A model generated the notes under the pieces. The model made no database searches and was not told the origin of the DNA. It worked only from the letters and a program-made list of their open reading frames with translations. Shown piece after piece: positions 34,242 through 43,091 of a DNA stretch of 51,614 nt. Both the position numbers and the translations under genes were made by a program. The first letter of the stretch is position 1. Every line of letters begins with the position of its first letter. Origin of the DNA: Oceanobacillus caeni (GTDB lineage Bacteria > Bacillota > Bacilli > Bacillales > Amphibacillaceae); contig NZ_JAHHXM010000024.1 of the NCBI RefSeq assembly GCF_019037185.1, forward strand, positions 1 through 51,614, read 5' to 3'.

Positions 34242-34278
34242 GAAACTTTGTATTAACTTCTTTAATATCAACCCATAT

Positions 34279-34329
34279 GAAGAAGAATTCCATCAGTGGG
34301 GGGTTCCTTCATCCCCTACTGATAATTAG
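34279..34329 (+). repeat. Dispersed folded repeat, copy F, 5' half
   Basis: GAAGAAGAATTCCATCAGTG with hairpin 1 (ATCAGTGGGG/CCCCTACTGAT) and AATTAG, exactly where the intron begins. The 3' half is at 35657-35757. Confidence 0.85.
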
Positions 34330-35656
34330 GTGTGCCAGTGTGCCAGGCATGCGCACATTCTCTAGAGTTGAAGTCCCGAACCATGAAGGCAGTAGTAGTG
34401 GTTCGCCTAAGACAAGGGTGTCTGGAGCGACCCAGAATTTGAAGGAAGTCGGCGGCAAATCTCCGCCCTTAGGGACACGAACTTCATATGAGGCTAGATG
34501 CACTTGGGTAAGACTGCCTAACAAGTCAAAGCCCTTACTGCCAAAAGGTGCATAGAATAAATGAAGTGGGGACATGGAAAGGAAGAGTGTGTGCTTACCC
34601 TGTGAGGTCTGATAGAAATGCGGTACACCTACCGTAACCGAACATGTGAATGTTCGCTGAACTATCAGAAGTCAGCAGAAGCTGTAGTACTGGGTACTTC
34701 TAGAATATCCGGGAAGAGCTGAATCATTTGAGAAGAATTGTTGCATTGCGTACGCAATACTTGATAAAGCAGAAACATATAAACCTTCCTAATGGAGGAA
34801 GGGTGAATCCCGTGGGGGACATTAGAAGGGTTGAAAGTAATTGCCACCCAAGAAGATCGGACAATTCACGTAGGAGTTAGATATCATGTTGGAGCGAATC
34901 CTATCACGAGAAAACTTAATACTCGTAATAAAGCTTGTAGAACGAAATAAAGGAAGCCGCTGTTTAGATGAGATGCCTGTACAAAACCTACGAGCGCATA
35001 TCATGGAACACTGAGCTTCTATTCGAGAACAACTCGAAGAAGGTACCTACTATCCACAACCCATTCGTCGTGTCGAAATCCCGAAACCAAACGGCGCCAT
35101 GTGTTTGACGAATAGGTAGGGACTTTCTATGTTTGGTCGTCCGTATTTGAGATAATCGATTTTCAAGGGGTTCTTTTGCATGAAGCATTAAATTCATTGA
35201 AAGAAAACTTAAATTAAAAGTAAATGAACAGAAAAGCGCAGTAGACCGACCATGGAAACGTCAATTTCTTGGATTTTCTTTCACTTTCCATAAAGCGAAC
35301 CCAAAGATTCGGGTTTCTAAAGAAAGTATCAAACGTTTTAAACAACGCATCAGAGAACTAACCTTTAGAAAGAAGTCTATGAATATACAGGATTGAATCG
35401 AAAAGCTAAATCGATACTTAGGCTAGGCTAAGGAAAAACGTAGGAATGGGCAAACACAAGAAAGACTTACTGGCGTATAGCCAAAAGGCCAATCCTGCAT
35501 AGAGCGCTAGGCGACCGATACTGGTAAAACCTAGGCTTAAAGTGTCTACTTAAATGATATCAAACAATACGTTGGACTTAAATGAAACCGCCATATACGG
35601 AACCGTACGTACGGTGGTGTGAGAGGTCGAAGGTTAGTCACCCCCTCCTACTAGAT
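34330..35656 (+). mobile_element. Decayed group IIC intron
   Basis: Begins GTGTG and ends ..CTAGAT (AY). The boundaries are fixed by comparison with uninterrupted copies of the repeat (AATTAG|TCGCACTTATCG). The 5' ribozyme part has GTTGAAGTCCCGAACC-type domain I sequence; the 3' end has domain V/VI remnants (CGTACGTACGGTGG, GTGAGAGGTCGAAGGTTAG). 1327 bases against about 1.9 kb for intact class C introns, because the reverse-transcriptase centre is deleted. Class C introns insert next to terminator-like hairpins, as here. Confidence 0.85.
34886..35560 (+). pseudogene. Broken intron-encoded reverse transcriptase/maturase
   Basis: N-terminal part MLERILSRENLILVIKLVER, NKGSRCLDEMPVQNLRAHI then a stop, continuing QLEEGTYYPQPIRRVEIPKP NG. 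The palm domain with the YADD site is gone. The C-terminal thumb/X-domain part remains from about 35190 (KLKLKVNEQKSAVDRPWKRQ FLGFSF; later TYWRIAKRPILHRALGDRYW), with several stops. The order and wording are those of class C intron proteins such as the Geobacillus GsI-IIC enzyme. Non-functional, so the intron could move only with a maturase from elsewhere. Confidence 0.85.
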
Positions 35657-35757
35657 TCGCCCTTATCGAACCATTACGGGCAGTTGGTTTCCCACCTACC
35701 CTCTTTGTTTCCCCAGAAGCTTGATCAGGAAGTCTTACTGCCCGTTTAGGTAGGAGA
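35657..35757 (+). repeat. Dispersed folded repeat, copy F, 3' half
   Basis: Resumes TCGCCCTTATCGAACC, then ACGGGCAGT, CCCACCTACC, AGAAGCTTG and ACTGCCCGTTTAGGTAGG, the outer arm being complete. Confidence 0.85.
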
Positions 35758-35878
35758 AATAGACCTATAAATAAATTAATATATATTTCAAGATATTAGC
35801 TAGGGCATAAGCTGGTAGGCTTATTTATTAAATTATATTTCTCTAGTGAATCTGTACAGTCCTACTTAGTAAAAAGAC

Positions 35879-35887
35879 CATAAAGTA
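35879..35887 (+). promoter_or_regulatory. SigK-like -10 box before the cotX/cotV-type pair
   Basis: CATAAAGTA fits CATANNNTA, 29 bases before the ATG; the -35 AC spacing is not ideal. Confidence 0.5.
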
Positions 35888-35915
35888 TTGTATAAATAAG
35901 GAAAGGAGTGTTAGT

Positions 35916-36437
35916 ATGACAGTTTTTAGAAAATCCGATTCAGACAGAAGTAACACTAGATATTTTTATTTGGATGACAACGATTGTCATTCCAACCACC
36001 ACTGTTATTCTGAACCAATGGATGAAGAAACTCATAAAGAGGGTAATTTTTTTGATAGCCCTGAGGCTACAGTCGTGGCTGAATCCGGTGAGTTTTCTTT
36101 TATGGATCAGGAATCCGCTGAATTAATATGGGTGAAAGAATCCTGTGATATTACAATAAATACAACAGATACCCAAGCAGCTGTTTCACTTCAAGTGGCT
36201 TTACAATTGGCAATTGCTATTGTAGTAAGTATCACAATAGGCGATAGTGATCGAAGTGATCATGTTTCTGATCAACTGTTACAACTATCTAATATTGAAC
36301 AAACAAATAAACAAAAAATTTATATTTACAATACAAAAGATGCTACTGTTACTACAACAGATACAGATGTGGCTATCAATGTTCAAATATTACTACAAAT
36401 ATTACTGACGTTAGTAGTATTGGTGGATATCTTATAA
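35916..36437 (+). CDS. cotX: CotX-like spore crust protein with two Coat_X segments
   Basis: 173 residues (Bacillus subtilis CotX has 172). A polar N-terminal third rich in Asp, His and Ser is followed by two copies of the coat-X motif: ITINTTDTQAAVSLQVALQL (about 79-98) and ATVTTTDTDVAINVQILLQI (about 144-163), each ending in a hydrophobic beta/helical run. CotX is a structural protein of the spore crust. GGAAAGGAG upstream of ATG. Forms an operon with the next gene, 23 bases away. Confidence 0.9.
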   Translation: MTVFRKSDSDRSNTRYFYLDDNDCHSNHHCYSEPMDEETHKEGNFFDSPEATVVAESGEFSFMDQESAELIWVKESCDITINTTDTQAAVSLQVALQLAIAIVVSITIGDSDRSDHVSDQLLQLSNIEQTNKQKIYIYNTKDATVTTTDTDVAINVQILLQILLTLVVLVDIL

Positions 36438-36460
36438 ATTACTAAAAAGGGGTGAACAAC

Positions 36461-36892
36461 ATGTCAAGATTGAAAGAATGGCGAGCTTTAGATCATTGTG
36501 ATACTACAGGTGGTGATAATGCTACAATTGAAAAAGATTCAGATCAGTTAGCAAAGACACAACAAGTTTCCGATGAATGGATCATTATTAAAGATTCCGA
36601 AAAGGTTAATGTTACAACAACTGATACACAAGCAGCTATTTCATTACAAGCTGGTATTCAAGTTGCCATTGCAATAGTTCTTAATATTACTATTGCTGAT
36701 TCAAACCGAGCTGAGCAAGTCTTCGATGATCTTAAACAAGTGATTAAGACAAGGCAAGCAAATAGACAGAAAACAATTGTTGAAAAATCAGTAAACGTAG
36801 AAATCACTACTCAAGATACAGATGTAGCAATTAATATTCAACTATTACTTCAAATTCTTGTTGCGATTGTTCTACTATTAGACGTTCTATAA
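36461..36892 (+). CDS. cotV: CotV/CotX-like spore crust protein
   Basis: 143 residues from ATG at 36461 (AAAGGGG upstream; the GTG at 36452 is inside the ribosome site). Again two coat-X segments, VNVTTTDTQAAISLQAGIQV (about 51-70) and NVEITTQDTDVAINIQLLLQ (about 112-131). Clearly paralogous to the preceding gene. Called CotV from its size and position in a CotV-W-X set; the exact orthology is uncertain. Confidence 0.82.
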   Translation: MSRLKEWRALDHCDTTGGDNATIEKDSDQLAKTQQVSDEWIIIKDSEKVNVTTTDTQAAISLQAGIQVAIAIVLNITIADSNRAEQVFDDLKQVIKTRQANRQKTIVEKSVNVEITTQDTDVAINIQLLLQILVAIVLLLDVL

Positions 36893-37020
36893 AATGGAGC
36901 TTATCTAGAGGGGAATAGAAAAACTAACACCTACTCCCCCACTATCAAATTTTTCTTTAGCATGTTCTTTTTCTGTCTACAACCTTTAACCAAAACTTTA
37001 ATGGAAAGGAATGATGATAA

Positions 37021-37383
37021 ATGCCTCTAACAGACCGTCAAAGAGCTTTATTGCAATTGATTAGTCAATTGAACCAAAACTTAATTTCAGATACGTTAGG
37101 TTTAGTTGATTTTGACCTAGATCTAGGTCTAGATTTAGGTATTAGTTTGGGTGGTAATAATGGTAATACTCCCCCACCAGATAACGAGCCAGGAACACCG
37201 CCAAGCACAATTACAGAATTATTGTCATCTTTAGTGAATGAGTTAGTGGAAATCACTACTCCTTTTGGCACAATAACAGGCACATTGCTTCAAGTTCTAG
37301 ACGACTATATTGTCATGTTGGAAAACACTGGTGATAGAGTATTAGCCCGTATTGACAAAATCGAACTAGTTAACGAATTATAA
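37021..37383 (+). CDS. Possible crust-associated protein with a small SH3-like C-terminal domain
   Basis: 120 residues: an amphipathic start (LTDRQRALLQLISQLNQNLI), a low-complexity Asp/Leu/Gly stretch (DFDLDLGLDLGISLGG), a Pro-rich linker, then about 50 residues (ITTPFGTITGTLLQVLDDYI and VLARIDKIELV) that look like the DUF2642/Lsm-like folds found in Bacillus coat and spore proteins. GGAAAGGAATG upstream. 12 bases before the next gene, with which it shares the C-terminal fold. I do not recognise a named coat protein. Confidence 0.7.
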   Translation: MPLTDRQRALLQLISQLNQNLISDTLGLVDFDLDLGLDLGISLGGNNGNTPPPDNEPGTPPSTITELLSSLVNELVEITTPFGTITGTLLQVLDDYIVMLENTGDRVLARIDKIELVNEL

Positions 37384-37395
37384 GGAGGGATTTAA

Positions 37396-37608
37396 GTGTT
37401 CCAAGAAACATTCGCTGCCGAATTAGCCAATCGAATTGGTTCAACGGTTGAAATAGCTACCGATAATAATTTAGTAGAAGGTATCCTGTCAAGCGTTACT
37501 CCGGAACTAGTTCTCGTTCTTGAGGTGAATGATGGCTATGGCGGCAATATAAAAATTTATTTGTCACTAGGTGCAATTAACTTTGTCCGCTTTCCTCAGG
37601 CTGCTTAA
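37396..37608 (+). CDS. Small SH3/DUF2642-like protein
   Basis: 70 residues, GTG start with AAGGAGGG seven bases upstream. One beta-barrel-like domain: GSTVEIATDNNLVEGILSSV then LVLVLEVNDG and INFVRFP. It is a stand-alone version of the C-terminal part of the preceding protein. In an operon between crust genes and a glycosyltransferase; a coat or crust role is inferred. Confidence 0.72.
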   Translation: MFQETFAAELANRIGSTVEIATDNNLVEGILSSVTPELVLVLEVNDGYGGNIKIYLSLGAINFVRFPQAA

Positions 37609-37621
37609 TAAATGATCATTT

Positions 37622-37660
37622 TAGGGATACATCGGATTTCATACGGTGTATTCCTTTTAA
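37622..37660 (+). terminator. Terminator
   Basis: AGGGATACATCGG...ACGGTGTATTCCT stem followed by TTTTAATTT, separating the small coat genes from the glycosyltransferase. Confidence 0.65.
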
Positions 37661-37681
37661 TTTATAAATGGAGGGTTTGAT

Positions 37682-38932
37682 TTGAAAGATATCACTGCAA
37701 TTTTAATTAACTATACCAACCCAAATTTCTTGCACAGGGCAATAAACTCCCTTAATACTATTCGTACTAGACTTAAATCTATTATTGTTTTAAAAGAAAA
37801 GAAATCAATTGTCGATCATACCTATAACTGGATAGAGAAAATTGAATTTATAGCGATCAAAGAACACGACTTAAGAAAAACAATAAATCAGATTATTAAT
37901 CAAATTGAAAGTACCTACATCTTCTTCCTCCAAAATACAGAATATGTTTCTCCAACTTTAAAAGTTCATAGCCTTAACCTTCCACAAACTAAGGAAGTAA
38001 TGGAAACGATTGATCATAATAACATCCATCAACCTGTACTCATCCGCACCTTGTTTTTAAAAAAGCAACCTTTTTTTCCTATCCCCTTTAAAGAGGCACT
38101 GCTACCCTCTTGGCTCAGCAACATCAACAGTTCTTATAGATATGTTGAAAAAAACATTGTAAAACAGGCAAGAAATGATAGTTCTAAAAATCAAATTGTG
38201 AAAAACGAGTTTATACAAAAGTATCAAAAAGATACTGAAACGAATAATCCAAGTCTTGCTGTCGTTATTGCAAATTATAATATGGAAAAGTATATAGAAA
38301 CCGCTATTACATCCTGTCTACTTCAAAATGAAAAACCCGAACAAATTTTAATCATCGATGATGGTTCCACGGACTCCTCTTATGAAAAAATTCAAAAATG
38401 GAACGATAAAAGAGAGGTTAATATTTTTCACCAGGAAAATAAAGGGAAAGCCCAAGCATTAAACCATATACTCCCTAACATAACATCTGATTTTATTTTA
38501 GAACTTGATGCAGATGACTGGCTTGATCCCGATGCCATTTCCACGATTAAAAAGTATTTAATACATCTCGATCAGGATATTTCGGTATTGTACGGTAATC
38601 TTAGAAAGTGGAAGCAATTAACAAACAGGGATGTCCTCTATAAAAGGATTGCTAAAGGCATGCCAGTTATTAAACGAAAAGATTTATTAAATTATCACTT
38701 TCCACTTGGACCAAGAATTTATCGAAGCTCTACATTAAAGCAAGTTGGAGGATTTCCAGTGATTGATTTCGAAAATGGCCATCTTTACGAAGATGTGAGT
38801 GTTTTAAACCGCTTAATTAATTGTTCTCGAATCGAATATAAGGATTTTACTGTATATAATGTGCGAGACCACAGTGAAAGTATCACTAAAAACAATCTTT
38901 CCAAATGGAAGGATTTTATTAAAACACTGTAA
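37682..38932 (+). CDS. Family 2 glycosyltransferase with an N-terminal extension
   Basis: 416 residues, TTG start with GGAGGG upstream. The C-terminal 220 residues are a GT-A domain: VVIANYNMEKYIETAI (about 197), IIDDGSTDSS (about 226), ELDADDWLDPDA (about 270) with the metal-binding DxD, and a LYEDVSVLNRL acceptor region (about 365). The first 190 residues begin like a second GT-A domain (ITAILINYTNPNFLHRAINS) but lack its DxD. Cytoplasmic sugar transfer from a nucleotide sugar. The TTG-started gene follows crust genes, which suggests a spore-surface glycan. Confidence 0.85.
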   Translation: MKDITAILINYTNPNFLHRAINSLNTIRTRLKSIIVLKEKKSIVDHTYNWIEKIEFIAIKEHDLRKTINQIINQIESTYIFFLQNTEYVSPTLKVHSLNLPQTKEVMETIDHNNIHQPVLIRTLFLKKQPFFPIPFKEALLPSWLSNINSSYRYVEKNIVKQARNDSSKNQIVKNEFIQKYQKDTETNNPSLAVVIANYNMEKYIETAITSCLLQNEKPEQILIIDDGSTDSSYEKIQKWNDKREVNIFHQENKGKAQALNHILPNITSDFILELDADDWLDPDAISTIKKYLIHLDQDISVLYGNLRKWKQLTNRDVLYKRIAKGMPVIKRKDLLNYHFPLGPRIYRSSTLKQVGGFPVIDFENGHLYEDVSVLNRLINCSRIEYKDFTVYNVRDHSESITKNNLSKWKDFIKTL

Positions 38933-38948
38933 TATAAATAAATCATGT

Positions 38949-39014
38949 AAAAAATACCCAAGTGAACTTCCCCTGTCATGTGGATGGGGAATATTCACTT
39001 GGGTATTTTTTTAT
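38949..39014. terminator. Strong bidirectional terminator
   Basis: AAAAAATACCCAAGTGAAC and a matching ATTCACTTGGGTATTTTTTT arm with an inner TTCCCC/GGGGAA stem; placed between convergent genes. Confidence 0.92.
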
Positions 39015-40132
39015 TTACTTTCAAAATAACGCTCCACGGAAGAAATAATATAATTTTGATTTCGGAAAGTTAATGTAGGGGAAATAGGAAGAGCTAATAT
39101 CCTTTCAGCTGTTTCTTCTGCGATTGGGAAATCTCCACTCTTATAATTCAAATAATCAAAAGCTTTCTGAAGGTGAAGGGGAATCGGATAATAAATGGCG
39201 GTGGCAATTCCAGAGTCGTTTAAATAGGATGCAAGTTCATCCCTTTCATCTAATTCAATACAATACTGATGAAAAGTATGTTCCCGATTTTTAGCTATTG
39301 ACGGAGTTGTTAAATAGGAAGGCAGGTTTTCTGTATACATTCTAGCTACTTCTTTTCTTTTATGCAGAAAAATATCTAAGAAGTTAAATTTGACTAATAA
39401 TATAGCCGCTTGGATTTCATCCAATCTACTATTCATACCGATAGTTGAATGATGATATTTTTTTTCACTTCCGTGGTCTCTAATCTTTTTAATCTTTTCA
39501 TAAATATGTTTATGATTGGTTGTTATAAACCCCGCATCACCGAACGCTCCTAAATTTTTTGATGGAAAGAAAGAAAAACAACCAACATCCCCTATTGCTC
39601 CAACCCTCCTACCATTAGACTCAGTTCCAATAGCTTGGCAGGCATCTTCTATTACTTTCAAATGATGAGTATTAGCTATCCTCATTATTTCCTTCATGTT
39701 TGCGGCTTTTCCAAACAGATGGACGACAAGAATTGCTTTTGTATTTTTGGTTATTACTTTTTCAATATTAGAAGGATTCATATTGTATGTTTCTTTTTCA
39801 ATATCAACAAAAACAGGTGTAGCCCCTGCCTCCGCAATCGCCTCTGCGGTGGCAAAAAAAGTAAACGGAGTTGTAATAACTTCATCTCCTGGACCGATAT
39901 CTAATGCTTTTAGAGCCAATAATAAAGCATCCGTACCATTTGCTGTACCGAGCCCATAAGAAGCCTCAACGTATGATGCAATAATTGTTTCTAATTGTTT
40001 TCCTTTTTCCCCTAGTACATAAACCCCACTATCTAAGACTTCTGTCATCATTTCTAAAATAGGTGTTCTCATTAGCTTTAATTCCTCTTTTAAATCAATC
40101 ATTGGTATCTTTTTAAAGTTATTGTTTGACAT
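39011..40132 (-). CDS. DegT-family PLP aminotransferase (WbpE-like)
   Basis: 373 residues. Sugar aminotransferase fold with GTANGTDALLLAL (about 58), VVHLFGK (about 131), EDACQAIG (about 157) and the PLP lysine in FFPSKNLGAFGDAG (about 183-196). WbpE transfers an amino group from glutamate to the 3-keto group of UDP-3-keto-GlcNAcA. ATG follows directly on the stop of the dehydrogenase gene upstream (no gap), so the two proteins are co-translated. The 3-amino assignment rests on the company of the other four pathway enzymes. Confidence 0.85.
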   Translation of the reverse strand: MSNNNFKKIPMIDLKEELKLMRTPILEMMTEVLDSGVYVLGEKGKQLETIIASYVEASYGLGTANGTDALLLALKALDIGPGDEVITTPFTFFATAEAIAEAGATPVFVDIEKETYNMNPSNIEKVITKNTKAILVVHLFGKAANMKEIMRIANTHHLKVIEDACQAIGTESNGRRVGAIGDVGCFSFFPSKNLGAFGDAGFITTNHKHIYEKIKKIRDHGSEKKYHHSTIGMNSRLDEIQAAILLVKFNFLDIFLHKRKEVARMYTENLPSYLTTPSIAKNREHTFHQYCIELDERDELASYLNDSGIATAIYYPIPLHLQKAFDYLNYKSGDFPIAEETAERILALPISPTLTFRNQNYIISSVERYFESK

Positions 40133-41425
40133 TTAACCATCATTCCCTATTCCTAGATACGTAATTCCCAACTTCGATATGCTATTTTTATCCAGTTTAT
40201 TCCGACCATCCATTATAATTTTACAATTATTAAATATTCTAAAATCTAAGTTTTCATATTCTTGATGGAAAGCTTGAAGGATGACAACATCCATTTTAGA
40301 TATATCTAATGAGTCTAGTGACAAAGGGTTGATATGGAATCTTTCAATTTCACTATCGGAGAACAGTGGATCATTTACAAATACGTTTGCATTTTTATCT
40401 TTTAATTGGTCTATTAATAGTAATGTAGTAGATTTTGTTGTCTCCTTTACATTTTCCCTATAAGCCAATCCTAAAATAAGAACATTTTTATTCTCTAATT
40501 CCCCTATCTCTTTTTCAACTTTGGAAATCGCATAATGAGCCATATGATCATTTATTTGTCTTGAAAGAGGAGTCAGTCCTTGGTCTAGACCTTTATTAAT
40601 GAAGAAATATGGATAAATTGGTATACAATGCCCCCCAACACCAATTCCTGGAGAGTGAATATTGGAATATGGTTGACTATTACTAGCCTCTATCACTTCT
40701 GATATTTGAACGTTTTGCTTTTCGGCAAATAAACTTAATTCATTGGCAAGTGCAATATTTACATCACGATACACACATTCTGCGACTTTCGAAAATTCAG
40801 CAGTCTCTAAAGAACTTACTTCCATTACTTCACATTCTAAAGCACGTTTATAAAAGTTTTTAGCAAGCTCAAGGCTTTTTTCATCTATTCCTCCCACCAC
40901 TTTGGGATAAACGTTCAAATCCTGTATGATTCGGTTTGAATAAACTCTTTCAGGACTATAAGCTAAATGAAAATCTTTTCCCATCGTTAATTTTGATATT
41001 TCTTCTACTTTCCTTCCAAATCTATTTTTCGTTGTTCCTGGTGGAAGAGTTGTTTCAAAAACTAATAGAGAACCTTTCTTCATTCCCTTAGCTATTTCCT
41101 GAACAGCCAAATCAATATATTGATAATCAATATGATTCTCTTCATCAACTAATACCGGAACAATAACTATAATAATATCTGATTGACTGACTGCTTCAGA
41201 TGTATTAACTGTCGCACTAAGTGTTTGTTTCTTATAAGCGTTATAAACAAGTTGTTCTATACCTGGTTCGTTCATTATATGTGATTTTCCTTGATTAACC
41301 GTGTCAACAACTTTTTGGTTTATATCTGCACCTATAACTCTATATCCATTATTGGCGAATACAGCTGCTAAAGTTAGTCCAATCTTTCCTAGTCCAACAA
41401 CCGTCACTACTGCCAACGGTTCCAT
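40133..41425 (-). CDS. UDP-N-acetyl-hexosamine 6-dehydrogenase (WbpA/WecC-like)
   Basis: 430 residues. N-terminal Rossmann VVGLGKIGLTLAAVFA (about 9-24), FETTLPPGTT (about 123), YSPERVY (about 157), active-site Cys in GVGGHCIPIYPYFF (about 264-277) and the C-terminal UDP-binding domain with GLAYRENVKETTKS (about 320). It oxidises C6 of UDP-GlcNAc or UDP-ManNAc to the uronic acid using NAD. GGAGGCTAACC upstream. First gene of a two-gene operon with the aminotransferase. Confidence 0.88.
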   Translation of the reverse strand: MEPLAVVTVVGLGKIGLTLAAVFANNGYRVIGADINQKVVDTVNQGKSHIMNEPGIEQLVYNAYKKQTLSATVNTSEAVSQSDIIIVIVPVLVDEENHIDYQYIDLAVQEIAKGMKKGSLLVFETTLPPGTTKNRFGRKVEEISKLTMGKDFHLAYSPERVYSNRIIQDLNVYPKVVGGIDEKSLELAKNFYKRALECEVMEVSSLETAEFSKVAECVYRDVNIALANELSLFAEKQNVQISEVIEASNSQPYSNIHSPGIGVGGHCIPIYPYFFINKGLDQGLTPLSRQINDHMAHYAISKVEKEIGELENKNVLILGLAYRENVKETTKSTTLLLIDQLKDKNANVFVNDPLFSDSEIERFHINPLSLDSLDISKMDVVILQAFHQEYENLDFRIFNNCKIIMDGRNKLDKNSISKLGITYLGIGNDG

Positions 41426-41547
41426 AGGTTAGCCTCCTTCGTATTGATTTTAATTTTTATAGTATTTATATTATTAAATGAGTTGTTGAACGGATTGGAC
41501 TTATTGTATGGTTTAGAAAAAATTGGCTAAGATCTATTAGCTTAACT

Positions 41548-41613
41548 TTTAAAGAAGACTTCCACCTACTGTTTCCCCACAAGCTTGAGTCGGGAGTCTT
41601 ACTGCCCGTTTAA
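41548..41613 (+). repeat. Dispersed folded repeat, copy G, forming the end of a gene
   Basis: Left end TTTAAAGAAGACTTCCACCT joined to the right end TTTCCCCACAAGCTTGAGTC and ACTGCCCGTTTAA; the middle is deleted. The minus-strand glycosyltransferase gene reads into it, and its final NGQ and TAA come from AACGGGCAGTAA of the repeat. Confidence 0.8.
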
Positions 41614-42843
41614 TTGAGATAAATCTTTCATTAATTTGTCATAAATTGCAAAAAGTTTTTTCTCCATATGCTCCCAACTGTACGTTGATTCCATTATCCT
41701 TCGTGCATTTACACCCATACTTTGGATTTTCTCTCTATTGGAATTTAGCATCAGAAGAGCTTGAAAATAATCTTCAGCAGTAGCATATAGTTTTTTAACG
41801 ATGTGACCGCATTGGTATGTTTCAACAAATCGTTCTATATCCTTGCCCTGATTAGCTAAAATTGGAACACCATTATTTAAATAACTAAAGAACTTGTTCG
41901 GCATGGCAAATCTATGATTTAAAGAATTCGCTGCATTTACGTCTACCCAACCTAAATCAACATCCTTCATAAAATGAGGAATTAAATCATAATTAACCCA
42001 ACCAGAAAACTCTAACTTTTCCTTTAAATGAATTGGAATTTGTTGAATGAGTTCTTTATCAGACTCTTTCTTCCCTCCAATAATTCTTACTTTTAAATCA
42101 ATCTTTTTATTACTCATTTCCAATAACTTTAATAATTTTGGGTAATTTCCCCTTTTTTTATTTAAAGTACCTTCGTAGGCTAGTAGAAGGCCGGATTGGG
42201 AAACGTTTCTCGGTTCATAGTTAGGGGCTAGTGGCGGAGAGTTATAAATGACTTCTACCTGGAGATTAGAGTCAATCGAACGATACCATGATTGAATAGA
42301 TGGTGATACAGTAATGACATAATCCGTTTCTCTTAACATCGCTCTTAACATTTCTGTTTTCACTTTCTTTTTATTTTGTGACTGATCTATTAAAGGGTCT
42401 GGTTCTAATTCATGGCTATCATAAATAACTTTACATGGTTTTCCCTTACCAGCTAATACCCGTTTCACTCCAATAGCCGCATACAATGAAAAAAACTCAT
42501 GTGCATGATAAATATCCGCTTTCTGCTCAACTCCTAATTGGAACAAAGAATCTGTAAAACGGTGATGACTTCGAGATTGCAAATTAGATCCTAAATATTT
42601 TAAATGCTTTTCATAAGTTATCTGTTCATACGTTACTATCTTAATCCCTTCATATATAAACGTTTTTTCCAGAAAACTATCCTTAAAAATAGCACCGTTT
42701 ATATCAAAGAGGTAACCATTCTTCCTCGGTACAATCATGGTTACGTCATAGCCAATTTTCATTAAACTCTTCGCTTCCTTCTTGTATATACGCGCATCTA
42801 AAAAAGGGTGTTCAGTTATTAAAAAGCAAACACTTTTCCCCAT
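41599..42843 (-). CDS. Family 4-type glycosyltransferase
   Basis: 414 residues from ATG at 42843 (AAGGAGG six bases upstream). GT-B fold: SVCFLITEHPFLDARIYKKE at the start, DIYHAHEFFSLYAAIG (about 110), IYDSHELEPDP (about 140), LLLAYEGTLNKKRGNYPKL (about 218), and the donor-binding MPNKFFSYLNNGVPI (about 325) close to the end of the fold. A paralogue lies at 44396-45643 on the other strand, on the far side of the epimerase gene. The last residues derive from a repeat insertion. Confidence 0.87.
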   Translation of the reverse strand: MGKSVCFLITEHPFLDARIYKKEAKSLMKIGYDVTMIVPRKNGYLFDINGAIFKDSFLEKTFIYEGIKIVTYEQITYEKHLKYLGSNLQSRSHHRFTDSLFQLGVEQKADIYHAHEFFSLYAAIGVKRVLAGKGKPCKVIYDSHELEPDPLIDQSQNKKKVKTEMLRAMLRETDYVITVSPSIQSWYRSIDSNLQVEVIYNSPPLAPNYEPRNVSQSGLLLAYEGTLNKKRGNYPKLLKLLEMSNKKIDLKVRIIGGKKESDKELIQQIPIHLKEKLEFSGWVNYDLIPHFMKDVDLGWVDVNAANSLNHRFAMPNKFFSYLNNGVPILANQGKDIERFVETYQCGHIVKKLYATAEDYFQALLMLNSNREKIQSMGVNARRIMESTYSWEHMEKKLFAIYDKLMKDLSQLNGQ

Positions 42844-42913
42844 TTTATCCTCCTTCAAAAAATCATAGTTTACCTATTTAATGTTTGCTTAAATAATACT
42901 TTTGTTTTTCACT

Positions 42914-42951
42914 CAATAACTTAATAAATAATATTATTAATTAAGTTATTG
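42914..42951. promoter_or_regulatory. 38-base near-perfect AT-rich palindrome
   Basis: CAATAACTTAAT (42914-42925) and ATTAAGTTATTG (42940-42951) with an inner AATAATATTATT-type palindrome; only the 26/39 pair fails. It lies in the divergent region between the glycosyltransferase and epimerase genes and may be an operator or a cruciform. Confidence 0.5.
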
Positions 42952-43091
42952 AATTATTCATATAATCTTATACTTTAGCATTCATTACCTGCCTAATAAA
43001 CAGGTTTTAGCAATATATGCCCTCAACCTTACAACTATATTGGAATAAGATGGAGAAGCAGTAATTACTTTTAGGAGGATTAAAAAAACAA

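Noticed and set aside
34214-35197. Several 60-113 residue frames in the intron region
   Set aside because: They are chance frames over ribozyme sequence; the only coding signal there is the broken maturase.
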